Source: Flavobacterium hungaricum
Lineage (GTDB): Bacteria > Bacteroidota > Bacteroidia > Flavobacteriales > Flavobacteriaceae
DNA length: 64,000 nucleotides
Reading direction: 5' to 3'
Assembly: GCF_015182285.1 (NCBI RefSeq)
Contig: NZ_PRDM01000005.1
Span: 248,001-312,000, forward strand
Shown: positions 31,812 to 40,831 of the stretch, one piece after another
Layout of the letters: the number at the start of each line of letters is the position of its first letter
How positions within the stretch are numbered: the first letter of the stretch is position 1
Position numbers and translations under genes: made by a program
The notes under the pieces: model-generated
Seen by the model: only the letters and a program-made list of their open reading frames with translations
Database searches by the model: none
What the model was told of the DNA's origin: nothing

Positions 31812-32717
31812 CTATAATCTATTTCCAAAAAACAATTTGAGTTCTTTCTCTATCACATCAAAAATTGATTTGACATTATTGTTTTTTGGAGCTAACAAAT
31901 ACACAAATTCTTCTGGAACGTGAAAACTATTCCAAACTAACTGCAGTTTATTTTCTTTGATGTAATTTCTCGCGTTACAGTTCCACGTTACTGCCACACC
32001 TTCATTTTTGGCTAAAAGCCGTAACATTTCAGATTCTGATGGAATGATATAATTAGGAACCATTGATGGTCTTTTTTTATTAAAAGCATGTAACCAGAAC
32101 AATTTGATATGCGGAATTCTGGCATCATGGCTGTACCATTTTTGTTCGTTAAGCCATTTTTCTATTTCGGTATAATTATCTGCTTTTAACTTAGAACGGA
32201 AATCGGTTATGTCCAAATTTGTGGGCGCAACCATGATGAGTTTAATTTTTCCGACAATTTCATAAGTCGTATCAAAAGTATCAAACCTTTTTGTGGTAAT
32301 GGCAAAATCCAGCTTTTTAGAATCTACTAAAGCAAAAAGTTCGTCATTTTCTGCAAAAGTAAAATCGATTAAATCAAATTTTGAAATGAGAAGATTTCCA
32401 ACGCAGTCAAAAAGATGTTTGGAGATTCCGATAGAAATTAATCGGTTTGCATCTTCTGCTTTGGCGCGAAAACCAGTTTCGACACTTTCAAGACGATCGA
32501 GCGCGTCTATTATCAAATTATTCAGTAACTTAGCATATTCCGTTGGCTCAACTCCTTTTGATTTCCTGTTGAATAATTTATTTCCAACATGGGCTTCGAG
32601 CATTGAAATCTGCTGACTAACGGCAGGCTGACTCATAAACAACTCTTTTGCCGCCACCGAAAAATTTCCGTTTTTATAGACTGCCTTAAATGTTCTGTAC
32701 CATTCGAGATTTACCAT
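31812..32717 (-). CDS. LysR-family transcriptional regulator
   Basis: A 301-aa regulator with an N-terminal winged helix (WYRTFKAVYKNGNFSVAAKE then LFMSQPAVSQQISMLEAHVG) and a C-terminal ligand domain starting near RLISIGISKHLFD. It is divergent from the DJ-1/PfpI gene over an 85-base spacer and so probably controls it, and perhaps the alcohol dehydrogenase. The inducer is unknown. Confidence 0.94.
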   Translation of the reverse strand: MVNLEWYRTFKAVYKNGNFSVAAKELFMSQPAVSQQISMLEAHVGNKLFNRKSKGVEPTEYAKLLNNLIIDALDRLESVETGFRAKAEDANRLISIGISKHLFDCVGNLLISKFDLIDFTFAENDELFALVDSKKLDFAITTKRFDTFDTTYEIVGKIKLIMVAPTNLDITDFRSKLKADNYTEIEKWLNEQKWYSHDARIPHIKLFWLHAFNKKRPSMVPNYIIPSESEMLRLLAKNEGVAVTWNCNARNYIKENKLQLVWNSFHVPEEFVYLLAPKNNNVKSIFDVIEKELKLFFGNRL

Positions 32718-32778
32718 GACATAAATTTATTTATAACAAACATAGTTTATTTTATTTTTACTGATATCACATAAGACG

Positions 32779-32786
32779 TAAATTTG
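32779..32786 (+). promoter_or_regulatory. -7 box of the DJ-1/PfpI gene
   Basis: TAAATTTG, matching TAnnTTTG, 16 bases before the start. A TGATATCA palindrome at 32762-32769 just upstream might be part of a LysR site. Confidence 0.45.
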
Positions 32787-32802
32787 TTCGAAATTTAATA
32801 TT

Positions 32803-33567
32803 ATGAAGAAAATAGCATTACTCGCAATAATTGCATTTACAGTCGTAAGCACATCGGCTTTGGCTCAAAAATCAAATAAAAAAGGTATGAAAAAAGTATT
32901 ATTTGTTGTGACCAGCAACGATAAACTGGGCAACACAGGAGAGAAAACAGGATTTTGGTCAGAAGAATTTGCTGCGCCATATTATGAATTATTAGATCAG
33001 GGAGTTGAAATTACGATTGCTTCTCCGCTTGGAGGCCAGCCGCCAATTGATCCAAAAAGTGCTGATCCGTCATCTGCAACAGAAGACACCAAACGTTTTG
33101 ACGCTGATAAAGCGTTACAAGAAAAATTAAAAAACACTTTAAAACTTTCTACAATTAACCAGAAAGATTATGATGCTGTTTTTTATCCAGGAGGACACGG
33201 TCCGCTTTGGGATTTGGTAGAAGATAAAAATTCTATCGCCTTAATAGAATCTTTTTATACACACAATAAACCTGTCGCTTTTGTTTGTCACGCACCAGCT
33301 GTATTGAAAAACGTAAAAGTAAAAGGGGAATATTTGGTAAAAGGCAAAAAAATAACTGGTTTTACCAATGAAGAAGAGGAAGCTGTCGGCTTGACAAAAG
33401 TGGTTCCGTTTTTATTAGAAGACGCTTTATCATCAAACGGAGGCGTTTTTTCTAAAGGACCAAACTGGGCACCTTATGCTGTTGAAGATGGTCTTTTAAT
33501 TACAGGCCAAAATCCAGCTTCGTCTAAATTAGTAGCTGGAAAATTGCTTGCTAAATTGGGTAAATAA
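32803..33567 (+). CDS. DJ-1/PfpI family protein, exported
   Basis: A 254-aa class I glutamine amidotransferase-like protein of the Hsp31/YajL side of the family. The signal peptide is MKKIALLAIIAFTVVSTSAL with cleavage near ALAQ. The catalytic pattern is YDAVFYPGGHGPLWDLVED and the Cys nucleophile in VAFVCHAPAVLKN, typical of glyoxalase III or aldehyde-repair enzymes. An exported form is less common than cytoplasmic members. The flanking LysR and YqhD-like genes suggest an aldehyde-stress unit. Confidence 0.92.
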   Translation: MKKIALLAIIAFTVVSTSALAQKSNKKGMKKVLFVVTSNDKLGNTGEKTGFWSEEFAAPYYELLDQGVEITIASPLGGQPPIDPKSADPSSATEDTKRFDADKALQEKLKNTLKLSTINQKDYDAVFYPGGHGPLWDLVEDKNSIALIESFYTHNKPVAFVCHAPAVLKNVKVKGEYLVKGKKITGFTNEEEEAVGLTKVVPFLLEDALSSNGGVFSKGPNWAPYAVEDGLLITGQNPASSKLVAGKLLAKLGK

Positions 33568-33742
33568 AAGACACTAAGGTTCTGAGATGCTAAGCTGCTA
33601 AGTTTTTTACAAACTTTGTGGCTTAGTAACTCAGAATCTTTGCAAATCAGAATCTTAAAAAAATTAAATAACATACTGCTAAGCTTTAAAGAGGAAAACC
33701 TTAGAACCTCACAATCTTAGCAGCTTAGAACCTTAAAAAAAA
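33568..33742. repeat. inverted CTAAG-type repeat
   Basis: GGTTCTGAGATGCTAAGCTG and GTGGCTTAGTAACTCAGAAT are imperfect inverted copies. A further CTTAGCAGCTTAGAACCTTA follows just before the dehydrogenase. It may act as a hairpin in the shared transcript. No gene was seen. Confidence 0.65.
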
Positions 33743-34900
33743 ATGCTCAACTTTGAATTATACAATCCGACGAATTTAATCTTCGGAAAAGGACAAATTG
33801 AAAAACTTTCGACATTGGTTCCAAAAGACGCAAAAGTACTTTTGGCTTACGGCGGGGGAAGTATCTTTAAAAACGGAATTTACGATCAGGTAACTGCAGC
33901 ACTAAAAGGTTTTGAAATTGTTGAATTTGGCGGTATCGAACCAAATCCGCGTTTTGAAACTTTGATGAAAGCGGTTGCTGTTATTAAAGCTGAAAAAATT
34001 GATTTTATCTTGGCTGTTGGCGGCGGTTCTGTAATTGACGGTGTGAAATTTATTTCAGCTGCTGTTAATTTTGAAGGAAATCCGATTGACATTCTTCAAA
34101 AAAGAATCCTGATTAAAGAAAATGCCATGCCTTTTGGAACTGTTTTGACTCTTCCGGCAACGGGAAGCGAAATGAATTCTGGATATGTGGTAACGATTGA
34201 GGCGACTCAGGAAAAATTGTCTTCTGGCGGAAGCGCTTTGTTTCCACAATTTTCAATCTGCGACCCGACGGTTATTGCTTCTTTACCAAAAAGACAAATC
34301 GAAAATGGTGTTGTAGATGCGTATACGCACGTTATGGAGCAGTATTTAACGTATCCTACTGACGCTTTTCTTCAGGACAGAATTGCCGAAGGCGTGCTGC
34401 AGACTTTAATTGAAGTCGGCCCTGGAATTGTAAAAAATCCAACCGATTATACTTTGGCTTCCAACTTTATGTGGAGCTGTACTATGGCTTTAAACGGATT
34501 GATCCAGAAAGGTGTTCCAAGCGATTGGGCAACGCACATGATTGGTCATGAATTGACAGCTCTTTACGAAATTGATCACGCGAGAACTTTGGCGATTATC
34601 GGCCCAAGTTTATATACGGTAATGTTCGAAAGCAAAAAAGGCAAACTGGCACAATACGGAAGAAGAATTTTCAACCTTACAGGTTCTGATGAAGAAGTGG
34701 CAAAAGAAGCGATCAGCAAAACGGTTGAATTTTTTCACACGATGGGAATGGATACGAAACTTTCGCAATACACAGAAGATTATTCTAAAACAGCAGATTT
34801 TATCGTAAAACGTTTTGACGAAAGAGGCTGGAAAGGTCTGGGAGAAAAACAATTGGTAACTTTAGACAAAGTAAAATCGATTGTTGAGCTTAGTTACTAA
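33743..34900 (+). CDS. yqhD: iron-containing alcohol dehydrogenase, YqhD/BDH type
   Basis: A 385-aa dehydrogenase. The NADPH-binding loop is LLAYGGGSIFKNGIYDQ and AVGGGSVIDGVKFISAA; metal ligands fall in VVDAYTHVMEQYLTY, ATHMIGHELTALYEIDHART. TLPATGSEMNSGYVVT is conserved. YqhD-like enzymes reduce short-chain and lipid-derived aldehydes with NADPH. Its position after the DJ-1/PfpI gene, under a divergent LysR, supports aldehyde detoxification. Confidence 0.93.
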   Translation: MLNFELYNPTNLIFGKGQIEKLSTLVPKDAKVLLAYGGGSIFKNGIYDQVTAALKGFEIVEFGGIEPNPRFETLMKAVAVIKAEKIDFILAVGGGSVIDGVKFISAAVNFEGNPIDILQKRILIKENAMPFGTVLTLPATGSEMNSGYVVTIEATQEKLSSGGSALFPQFSICDPTVIASLPKRQIENGVVDAYTHVMEQYLTYPTDAFLQDRIAEGVLQTLIEVGPGIVKNPTDYTLASNFMWSCTMALNGLIQKGVPSDWATHMIGHELTALYEIDHARTLAIIGPSLYTVMFESKKGKLAQYGRRIFNLTGSDEEVAKEAISKTVEFFHTMGMDTKLSQYTEDYSKTADFIVKRFDERGWKGLGEKQLVTLDKVKSIVELSY

Positions 34901-34963
34901 AAAGATAAATTCTAAGTTTCAATCTTAAGGAGAATATTCGATTCAATATTTTCTAATTTTCAT

Positions 34964-35001
34964 AAAAAAAGGCGTTCATACTACTATAGAACGCCTTTTT
35001 A
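34964..35001 (+). terminator. rho-independent terminator
   Basis: AAAGGCGTTC and GAACGCCTTTTT arms, ending the alcohol dehydrogenase transcript. Confidence 0.88.
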
Positions 35002-35397
35002 ATACTACTAAACAAAACTAACTAACTGAGTTTTTGTCAACATTAAAATTTTTTAATGTACAATAGCAATAACGCAGGAAAAAAATATTTATTGTATAAA
35101 GCGTTAAAAAAATTCTATTTTTTTCAAACCCAAAGAAATGCAATGCTTATTTACCAGATAAATCTCTAGAAAACATAAGGAATTCGCAAAAACTCATTTA
35201 GATTCTTCTGGCGAACTTTATTTACAATGACAATGTTATAATAATCAAACTTTGCTTCTGAAAGTCCTCAGGATTACGGTTCAATTTAGAGTTTAGAGAA
35301 CATCACACATTACTGCTCCAAAGGGTTTTGCATGGATTCTAAAACTTTTTTAATGTTATTATAATTAAAGGGCTGTTTAAAATTTCTTAAATCAGAT

Positions 35398-35430
35398 TTT
35401 GCTTTATTGGCACATTATTAAGTACTTTTG
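35398..35430 (+). promoter_or_regulatory. gpsA promoter
   Basis: TTTG (35398-35401), 21 bases, TACTTTTG (35423-35430): a good Bacteroidota -33/-7 pair 18 bases before the gpsA start. Confidence 0.65.
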
Positions 35431-35448
35431 TTTTAAATTATTAAAATA

Positions 35449-36444
35449 ATGAGCGAAAATCTAAAATTTGCAGTAATTGGTGGTGGAAGCTGGGCAACGG
35501 CAATTGCAAAAATGTTGTGTGTAAATCTTTCCGAAATTTCGTGGTATATGCGTAATGATGCTGCAATAGAGCACATTCTGAAATACAAACACAATCCAAA
35601 CTATTTAAGTTCAGTCGAATTTGATATTAACAAACTTAAATTAACGAATAATATTAACGAAGCTGTAGCGTATGCAGACTATATCATTTTTGCGATTCCG
35701 TCTGCGTTTCTAGATGCTGAACTTCAAAATCTTACAGTTTCACTAGCGGATAAAATTATTTTTTCTGCTATCAAAGGAATTGTTCCCGAAACGAGCTTAA
35801 TTGTCGGTGAGCATTTCCACATTCAATACGATATCCCTTACTACAATATTGGTGTAATTACAGGTCCCTGCCATGCCGAAGAGGTGGCATTAGAAAGACT
35901 TTCGTATTTAACAATTGCCTGCGGTGATCCGGACAAGGCTAAAATTGTAGCCAAATCTCTTTCTGGAAATTATATTAAAGCAAAAATCTCAGATGATATT
36001 ATCGGAACGGAATATGCCGCGATGTTGAAAAACATTTACGCTATCGCTGCCGGAATTGCTCATGGTTTAGGTTATGGCGATAATTTTCAATCGGTGATGA
36101 TGAGTAACGGAATCCGTGAAATGAAAAAATTCATTAGAAAAGTACACAAAATGAAACGTAACATTAATGATTCGGCCTACCTAGGCGATTTATTGGTTAC
36201 AGGATATTCTGTATTCTCCAGAAACAGAATGTTCGGAAATATGATCGGAAAAGGTTACACTGTAAAAAGTGCCATGATGGAAATGAGCATGGTTGCCGAA
36301 GGTTATTATGCCACAAAAAGTGCCTATAAACTAAATCAAGGTTACGGAGCAAAAACGCCAATTATCGATGCCGTTTATGCAGTTTTATATGAAGGAAAAG
36401 ATGCAAAATCGGTATTTAAGAAACTAACAGAATCTTTAGATTAA
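35449..36444 (+). CDS. gpsA: NAD(P)H-dependent glycerol-3-phosphate dehydrogenase
   Basis: A 331-aa enzyme that reduces dihydroxyacetone phosphate to glycerol 3-phosphate for phospholipid synthesis. FAVIGGGSWATAIAKML is the NAD(P) Rossmann loop, GVITGPCHAEEVALERLSYL follows, and EYAAMLKNIYAIAAGIAHGL carries the catalytic Lys. The C-terminal domain has SAYLGDLLVTGYSVFSRNR. Normal length; monocistronic with its own promoter and terminator. Confidence 0.96.
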   Translation: MSENLKFAVIGGGSWATAIAKMLCVNLSEISWYMRNDAAIEHILKYKHNPNYLSSVEFDINKLKLTNNINEAVAYADYIIFAIPSAFLDAELQNLTVSLADKIIFSAIKGIVPETSLIVGEHFHIQYDIPYYNIGVITGPCHAEEVALERLSYLTIACGDPDKAKIVAKSLSGNYIKAKISDDIIGTEYAAMLKNIYAIAAGIAHGLGYGDNFQSVMMSNGIREMKKFIRKVHKMKRNINDSAYLGDLLVTGYSVFSRNRMFGNMIGKGYTVKSAMMEMSMVAEGYYATKSAYKLNQGYGAKTPIIDAVYAVLYEGKDAKSVFKKLTESLD

Positions 36445-36467
36445 AGTTTTTTAGAGAATAGAATACA

Positions 36468-36500
36468 AAAAAGAGTCGGAGTATTTCCGGCTCTTTTTTT
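36468..36500 (+). terminator. rho-independent terminator of gpsA
   Basis: AAAAGAGTCGGA and TTCCGGCTCTTTT arms followed by a T run. Confidence 0.88.
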
Positions 36501-36807
36501 TGTTTACAAGTGTCTTTAAAATTTAATCAGCCAATAAATCAAAACGAATTAACGAGAAATATTTTACTTCGAAACACATCAAACCTACATCTTCCCAAAA
36601 AAAAGTTAATCTTTTAATCTTACAAAACAGCAAAAAACATCTAACTGTATCACAACATTATAACAGCATATTTTTAAAATATAAAATCACTTGATTTCTC
36701 ACAAATCAGCATGCACACATTGTAACAAACTCCTTATTTGTTATTGCGTGACAAAGAATAAATGATAGTTTTGCATCACTATTTTTATTCGTTCTAATTA
36801 AAAACAG
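36501..36807. other. intergenic region upstream of the TonB-DUF4876 operon
   Basis: The stretch holds a likely promoter: ATTG (36743-36746), 19 bases, TAGTTTTG (36766-36773), about 35 bases before the receptor start. I could not identify a regulator site such as Fur or Zur. Nothing else was recognised. Confidence 0.5.
36743..36773 (+). promoter_or_regulatory. promoter of the TonB-DUF4876-DUF6850-peroxidase operon
   Basis: ATTG, 19 bases, TAGTTTTG, matching the Bacteroidota pattern closely. Confidence 0.6.
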
Positions 36808-39498
36808 ATGCGTTTTATTATATTCTTTTTCTTATTCAGTCAAATCATTTTTTCTCAAAAGGTAATTTCTGGTAAAGTTTTGTCTAAAGAAACTTCAGCG
36901 GCTTTACCGAGCGTTTTTGTCCGCGATACCAAAACAGAAAATTGGGCCATTACGGATAAAGATGGAAATTTCTCGATTACACTTCCCTACTTTCAGGATA
37001 TCGAGCTTAACTTTTCTATTCTTGGAAAAAAAGAAATTAATCAAACTTTAAAAAACGATCAAAACTCGATTACGGTTTATCTAGAAGATAATACGCTTTT
37101 TCTAAAAGAAGTCGTCGTCACAGCCGAAAAAAAACGCCAGTATTCTGAATTAACGCTTGGAACAAATGCGATAAATAATGTTCAGGCCTTTTCGCTTGAT
37201 GATGTTTTACAGCAGCTTCCTGGACAGACTACTGAAGATTTTAATTTGAATCAATTCAAAAATATCGTTTTTCGTACAGCATCTGATTTATCTTCTTCTA
37301 AATATTCTAAGGCTTTCGGAACTTCATTTGTAATAAATGACATTCCACTTTCGAACAACGAAAATATGCAAGCCCTAAATCCAAATTCCACTGGACCTTA
37401 CGGTTATCATCGTCCAAACAGTTTCGCAGAATCAAACCAAAATGTGTTTACCAATGCCAATTACGGTGTTGATTTAAGAGAAATTCCAACTAATACTATT
37501 GAAGAAATCAAAGTTATACAGGGAATTCCTTCTGCAAAATATGGTGATTTAACTTCTGGACTTGTGTTGATAACGACAAAAGTTGGTTATAGTCCTTATC
37601 GCGTATCAGCTTCCATACGTGATGCAACTACAGAATTTAACCTTACAAAAGGTGTAAAATTCAATGCAAACAATTCAATGAATATCGGTTTTAACTATCT
37701 GGATTCTAAAACTGATCCCAGAAATAATCTTTTAAGTTATCAAAGAGTAAATGCAAATCTTTCATGGCAGACCAAAAACAACTCGTCGAAGGTTAAAAAC
37801 ACACTAAGCACCACATTTCGAACCAATTTGGATGATGCTAAAAGTGATCCAGATGATATTAGTGATGCTGTGGTTAAGAATGATAAAAAAGGCATTTCTA
37901 TCTCGGATAATTTTATGTGGAAACTGGACAATTTATGGGTTGACGGTATCAACATAAACAGTGGTTTTTCTTATGACAAACAATTCTCTCGAAAAGAGCA
38001 ATGGATGAATAGATCACTTTCGGCTGCAACTAATTCATTAGAAGAAGGAATTCATGAAGCTTATATTCTTCCTTCACAGTATACAAGTGTTAGCACAGTA
38101 GAAGGAATTCCTATTTCCTCTTTTGTAAGTATCGAAACTACAAAAGCAATTACTAATAAGGCACAGTGGGTTCATAGTTTAGTCTTTGGTATGTCTGGAA
38201 GAACAAGTTCTAACAAAGGCGCAGGCAGGAAAAGCGGCGTAAGCGGATTACAAAATTTTTACACCTTGGATCAAGGAGAAGATAGTAAACTGGGGTACAG
38301 AGATTATGATTTTAATAGGGTTAAAACAGAAAGCCAAATATCGGCTTACTTTGAAGATCGAATCTATAAAAAATTCGAAGAAGATCGGATTTTAAACATT
38401 GATTTTGGATTGCGTTATGAAAATCAGCGAGGAAATATATCACTACAGCCTCGTTTAAACTCTTCGTATTCTATAAATAAAACTTTTAGATTTAGAGGTG
38501 GATTTGGTTTATCATCAAAAGCCCCATCACTGAATCAATTATATACTGGAGAACGCTATATTGATCGATTAGTAGGGAATGGAATTTATGTTTATCCTGG
38601 AGCTTACCAGAAAGCATGGATTCAAACCATTATAACTCCTGGAGATAATTTAAATCTAAAATCTTCTAAATCTTACAAAACAGAGGGAGGAATTGATATC
38701 AGTCTTCCTTTTGCTAATATTAATTTAACGGGATATTATAATAAGCTTTTTGACGGTTTTATCAATCAGCAGCTTCCTGTGTACAAAGAGGTACCAAAAG
38801 CCGTTGTAAACGCTGTTGGTTCTGAAACTCCAACTTATGAAATCAAGGGAACTGAAAAATTCTATTATTTAACTAACAGTGTAGCAAACAATAACACTTC
38901 TGAAGATATTGGTATCGAATCTATTATCAATTTCAAAAAGATAAAAGCGTTAAATCTTGACATAAGCATGAATACTTCTTATGTTAGATCGAGTGATTTT
39001 AGCGGATCGTCAATTTATGTAAAATCATCAAATCTTCTATCTCCTGAAAAATATGGCATTTACAATTCACGACCTGTAAAAAATGAAAATTTTACGGCAA
39101 GTTTTAATTTCAATTATCATATTCCAAAAGCAGGGCTAGTCTTGTCTTTAAGAAGTGAACATATTTTACTTAAAACCAGCAATTCACCTACGAGTAATTT
39201 CCCAAATGGTTACTTAGACACTGAATTGGTTTATCACGAAATTCCAGAAGAAGAACGTACCGATCTACAAAAATATGGACATCTTATTCAAGATTATGAT
39301 ACGACGCAATATAAACTTGATAAAATGCTGCACAATTTTCATTTACGAGTTTCTAAAGATTTCTTAAACGGATTCAGCGTTTCATTCTATTCTACCAATT
39401 TTTTAAATCTTAAGCCTTATTACTATATAAATGGCGAAAGATATCCGTCAGATATAGCAAACTTTTCCTTTGGAACCCGACTTAATTATCAATTCTAA
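36808..39498 (+). CDS. TonB-dependent receptor, first gene of a four-gene operon
   Basis: An 896-aa outer membrane receptor. The signal peptide ends in QIIFSQ. A carboxypeptidase-regulatory-like domain follows (KVISGKVLSKETSAALPSVF), then a plug (ALSPN-like region with VVTAEKKRQYSEL, IEEIKVIQGIPSAKYGDLTS) and a barrel ending in FGTRLNYQF. The next gene starts 11 bases later. No SusD-like gene is present, so a non-sugar ligand such as a metal complex or haem is more likely. The ligand is unknown. Confidence 0.93.
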   Translation: MRFIIFFFLFSQIIFSQKVISGKVLSKETSAALPSVFVRDTKTENWAITDKDGNFSITLPYFQDIELNFSILGKKEINQTLKNDQNSITVYLEDNTLFLKEVVVTAEKKRQYSELTLGTNAINNVQAFSLDDVLQQLPGQTTEDFNLNQFKNIVFRTASDLSSSKYSKAFGTSFVINDIPLSNNENMQALNPNSTGPYGYHRPNSFAESNQNVFTNANYGVDLREIPTNTIEEIKVIQGIPSAKYGDLTSGLVLITTKVGYSPYRVSASIRDATTEFNLTKGVKFNANNSMNIGFNYLDSKTDPRNNLLSYQRVNANLSWQTKNNSSKVKNTLSTTFRTNLDDAKSDPDDISDAVVKNDKKGISISDNFMWKLDNLWVDGININSGFSYDKQFSRKEQWMNRSLSAATNSLEEGIHEAYILPSQYTSVSTVEGIPISSFVSIETTKAITNKAQWVHSLVFGMSGRTSSNKGAGRKSGVSGLQNFYTLDQGEDSKLGYRDYDFNRVKTESQISAYFEDRIYKKFEEDRILNIDFGLRYENQRGNISLQPRLNSSYSINKTFRFRGGFGLSSKAPSLNQLYTGERYIDRLVGNGIYVYPGAYQKAWIQTIITPGDNLNLKSSKSYKTEGGIDISLPFANINLTGYYNKLFDGFINQQLPVYKEVPKAVVNAVGSETPTYEIKGTEKFYYLTNSVANNNTSEDIGIESIINFKKIKALNLDISMNTSYVRSSDFSGSSIYVKSSNLLSPEKYGIYNSRPVKNENFTASFNFNYHIPKAGLVLSLRSEHILLKTSNSPTSNFPNGYLDTELVYHEIPEEERTDLQKYGHLIQDYDTTQYKLDKMLHNFHLRVSKDFLNGFSVSFYSTNFLNLKPYYYINGERYPSDIANFSFGTRLNYQF

Positions 39499-39509
39499 AT
39501 CTATATACT

Positions 39510-40820
39510 ATGAAAAAAACACTCTCTATTTTTATAATACTTTTTGGATTAATCATTCAATCCTGCAGCAATGACGATAACGAAAGTGAAGCATTAAAAC
39601 CTGTAGACTTTACGGTGTCGCTTAAATACGATGCCGATTTTAACAGCTTAAATGTTAAGAAAGCAAGTGTAATAATTGTAAATACAGAAACAGCCAATAA
39701 ATATACTGTAGAATCTGATGAAAATGGCACTGCCACTTTCAAACAAATTTTACCAGGAACCTATTCCATTTCTGCAACCAAAGTGATTCAGTCAGCAGAA
39801 TTTACGGAGACTTTTGGTTATACTCCAACAGAAGCTGAAATCAATTTTAATGGTTCCGCAAGCAGTGTTATTGTAAATGCAGCTGCTATTACAACTAGCA
39901 TCGAAATGAAAACTTCTAAAGTGGGTGACTTCGTAATTAAACAAATTTATTATGGCGGATCTGACACTAAAAAAGGAGCGGTATTCAGAGATCAGTTTAT
40001 CGAAATTTACAATAACTCTAACACAGTGCAATATGCAGATGGTTTGTACATGGCACAACTTACAGGAGCGACTACCTCAACCGTTTTAACTTACTCTCAG
40101 CCAAACGGGCAGTTTGACTGGAGCAAATCAGAAGGAATGACAATGGGCAGCGAAGCCAATACAAATTACGTTTATGGAATCAACATCATTAAAATTCCTG
40201 GAAACGGCACACAATATCCTGTAGAACCAGGAAAAAGTATTGTAATTGCTCAAAACGCTATTAACCATAAAGCAAACTATGTTGACAATAATGGTAAAGC
40301 GGTTAGCATTGTAAGTCCTGAGTTGACCGTAGATTTAAGTACCGCAGATTTTGAAGCATTTTTAGGAATTTACTCTGGCAGCACCTATCAATATGATATT
40401 CAAAATCCTGCTGTTCCAGATGTAGATATCGCATATTGGGGAAATAGTAACAACGATTTGATATTAGATTCATTAGGAAGACAAGCGTATACTATTTTTA
40501 AAATGACTGATGCTGAATTTACAGCTTTGAAGAAATACAAAAACCCTAAAGGAGATGCGAGTTTGTTTCTTCAGATTCCTGTAACTGCACTTATTGATGG
40601 TGTTGACACAACGAGAGACTTAGGATCACTTTTAGTTCCTAAAAAATTACCCTCTCAGATTGATGGAGGAAATACCTACATCCCTTCTGGAGCCTATTCT
40701 TCTAAATCGGTAATGAGAAAAACGAAAACTACAATTGCCGGAAGAATTATTCTTCAGGACACTAATAATTCTACAAATGATTTTGTAGAAGTAACCGCAA
40801 ATCCAAGAGGATTCAACTAA
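39510..40820 (+). CDS. DUF4876 family lipoprotein
   Basis: A 436-aa lipoprotein with a clear lipobox (GLIIQSCSND). Residues from about 30 look like a carboxypeptidase-regulatory or CNA-B-like domain (VKKASVIIVNTETANKYTVE, GTATFKQILPGTYSISATKV), and FVIKQIYYGGSDTKKGAVFR begins the larger domain typical of DUF4876. It is probably surface- or periplasm-facing and works with the receptor encoded just before it. No catalytic motif was seen. Confidence 0.85.
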   Translation: MKKTLSIFIILFGLIIQSCSNDDNESEALKPVDFTVSLKYDADFNSLNVKKASVIIVNTETANKYTVESDENGTATFKQILPGTYSISATKVIQSAEFTETFGYTPTEAEINFNGSASSVIVNAAAITTSIEMKTSKVGDFVIKQIYYGGSDTKKGAVFRDQFIEIYNNSNTVQYADGLYMAQLTGATTSTVLTYSQPNGQFDWSKSEGMTMGSEANTNYVYGINIIKIPGNGTQYPVEPGKSIVIAQNAINHKANYVDNNGKAVSIVSPELTVDLSTADFEAFLGIYSGSTYQYDIQNPAVPDVDIAYWGNSNNDLILDSLGRQAYTIFKMTDAEFTALKKYKNPKGDASLFLQIPVTALIDGVDTTRDLGSLLVPKKLPSQIDGGNTYIPSGAYSSKSVMRKTKTTIAGRIILQDTNNSTNDFVEVTANPRGFN

Positions 40821-40831
40821 AATTTTCTTTA

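Larger units (their letters stand above)
34901..35448. other. long intergenic region before gpsA
   Basis: The 548-base stretch holds the terminator at 34964-35001 and the gpsA promoter at 35398-35430. Between them, about 400 bases of AT-rich sequence show no reading frame, repeat or RNA fold that I can support. Confidence 0.6.

Noticed and set aside
34901-35448. Possible riboswitch or small gene upstream of gpsA
   Set aside because: I could not support a known fold or a reading frame, so only the terminator and promoter are kept.
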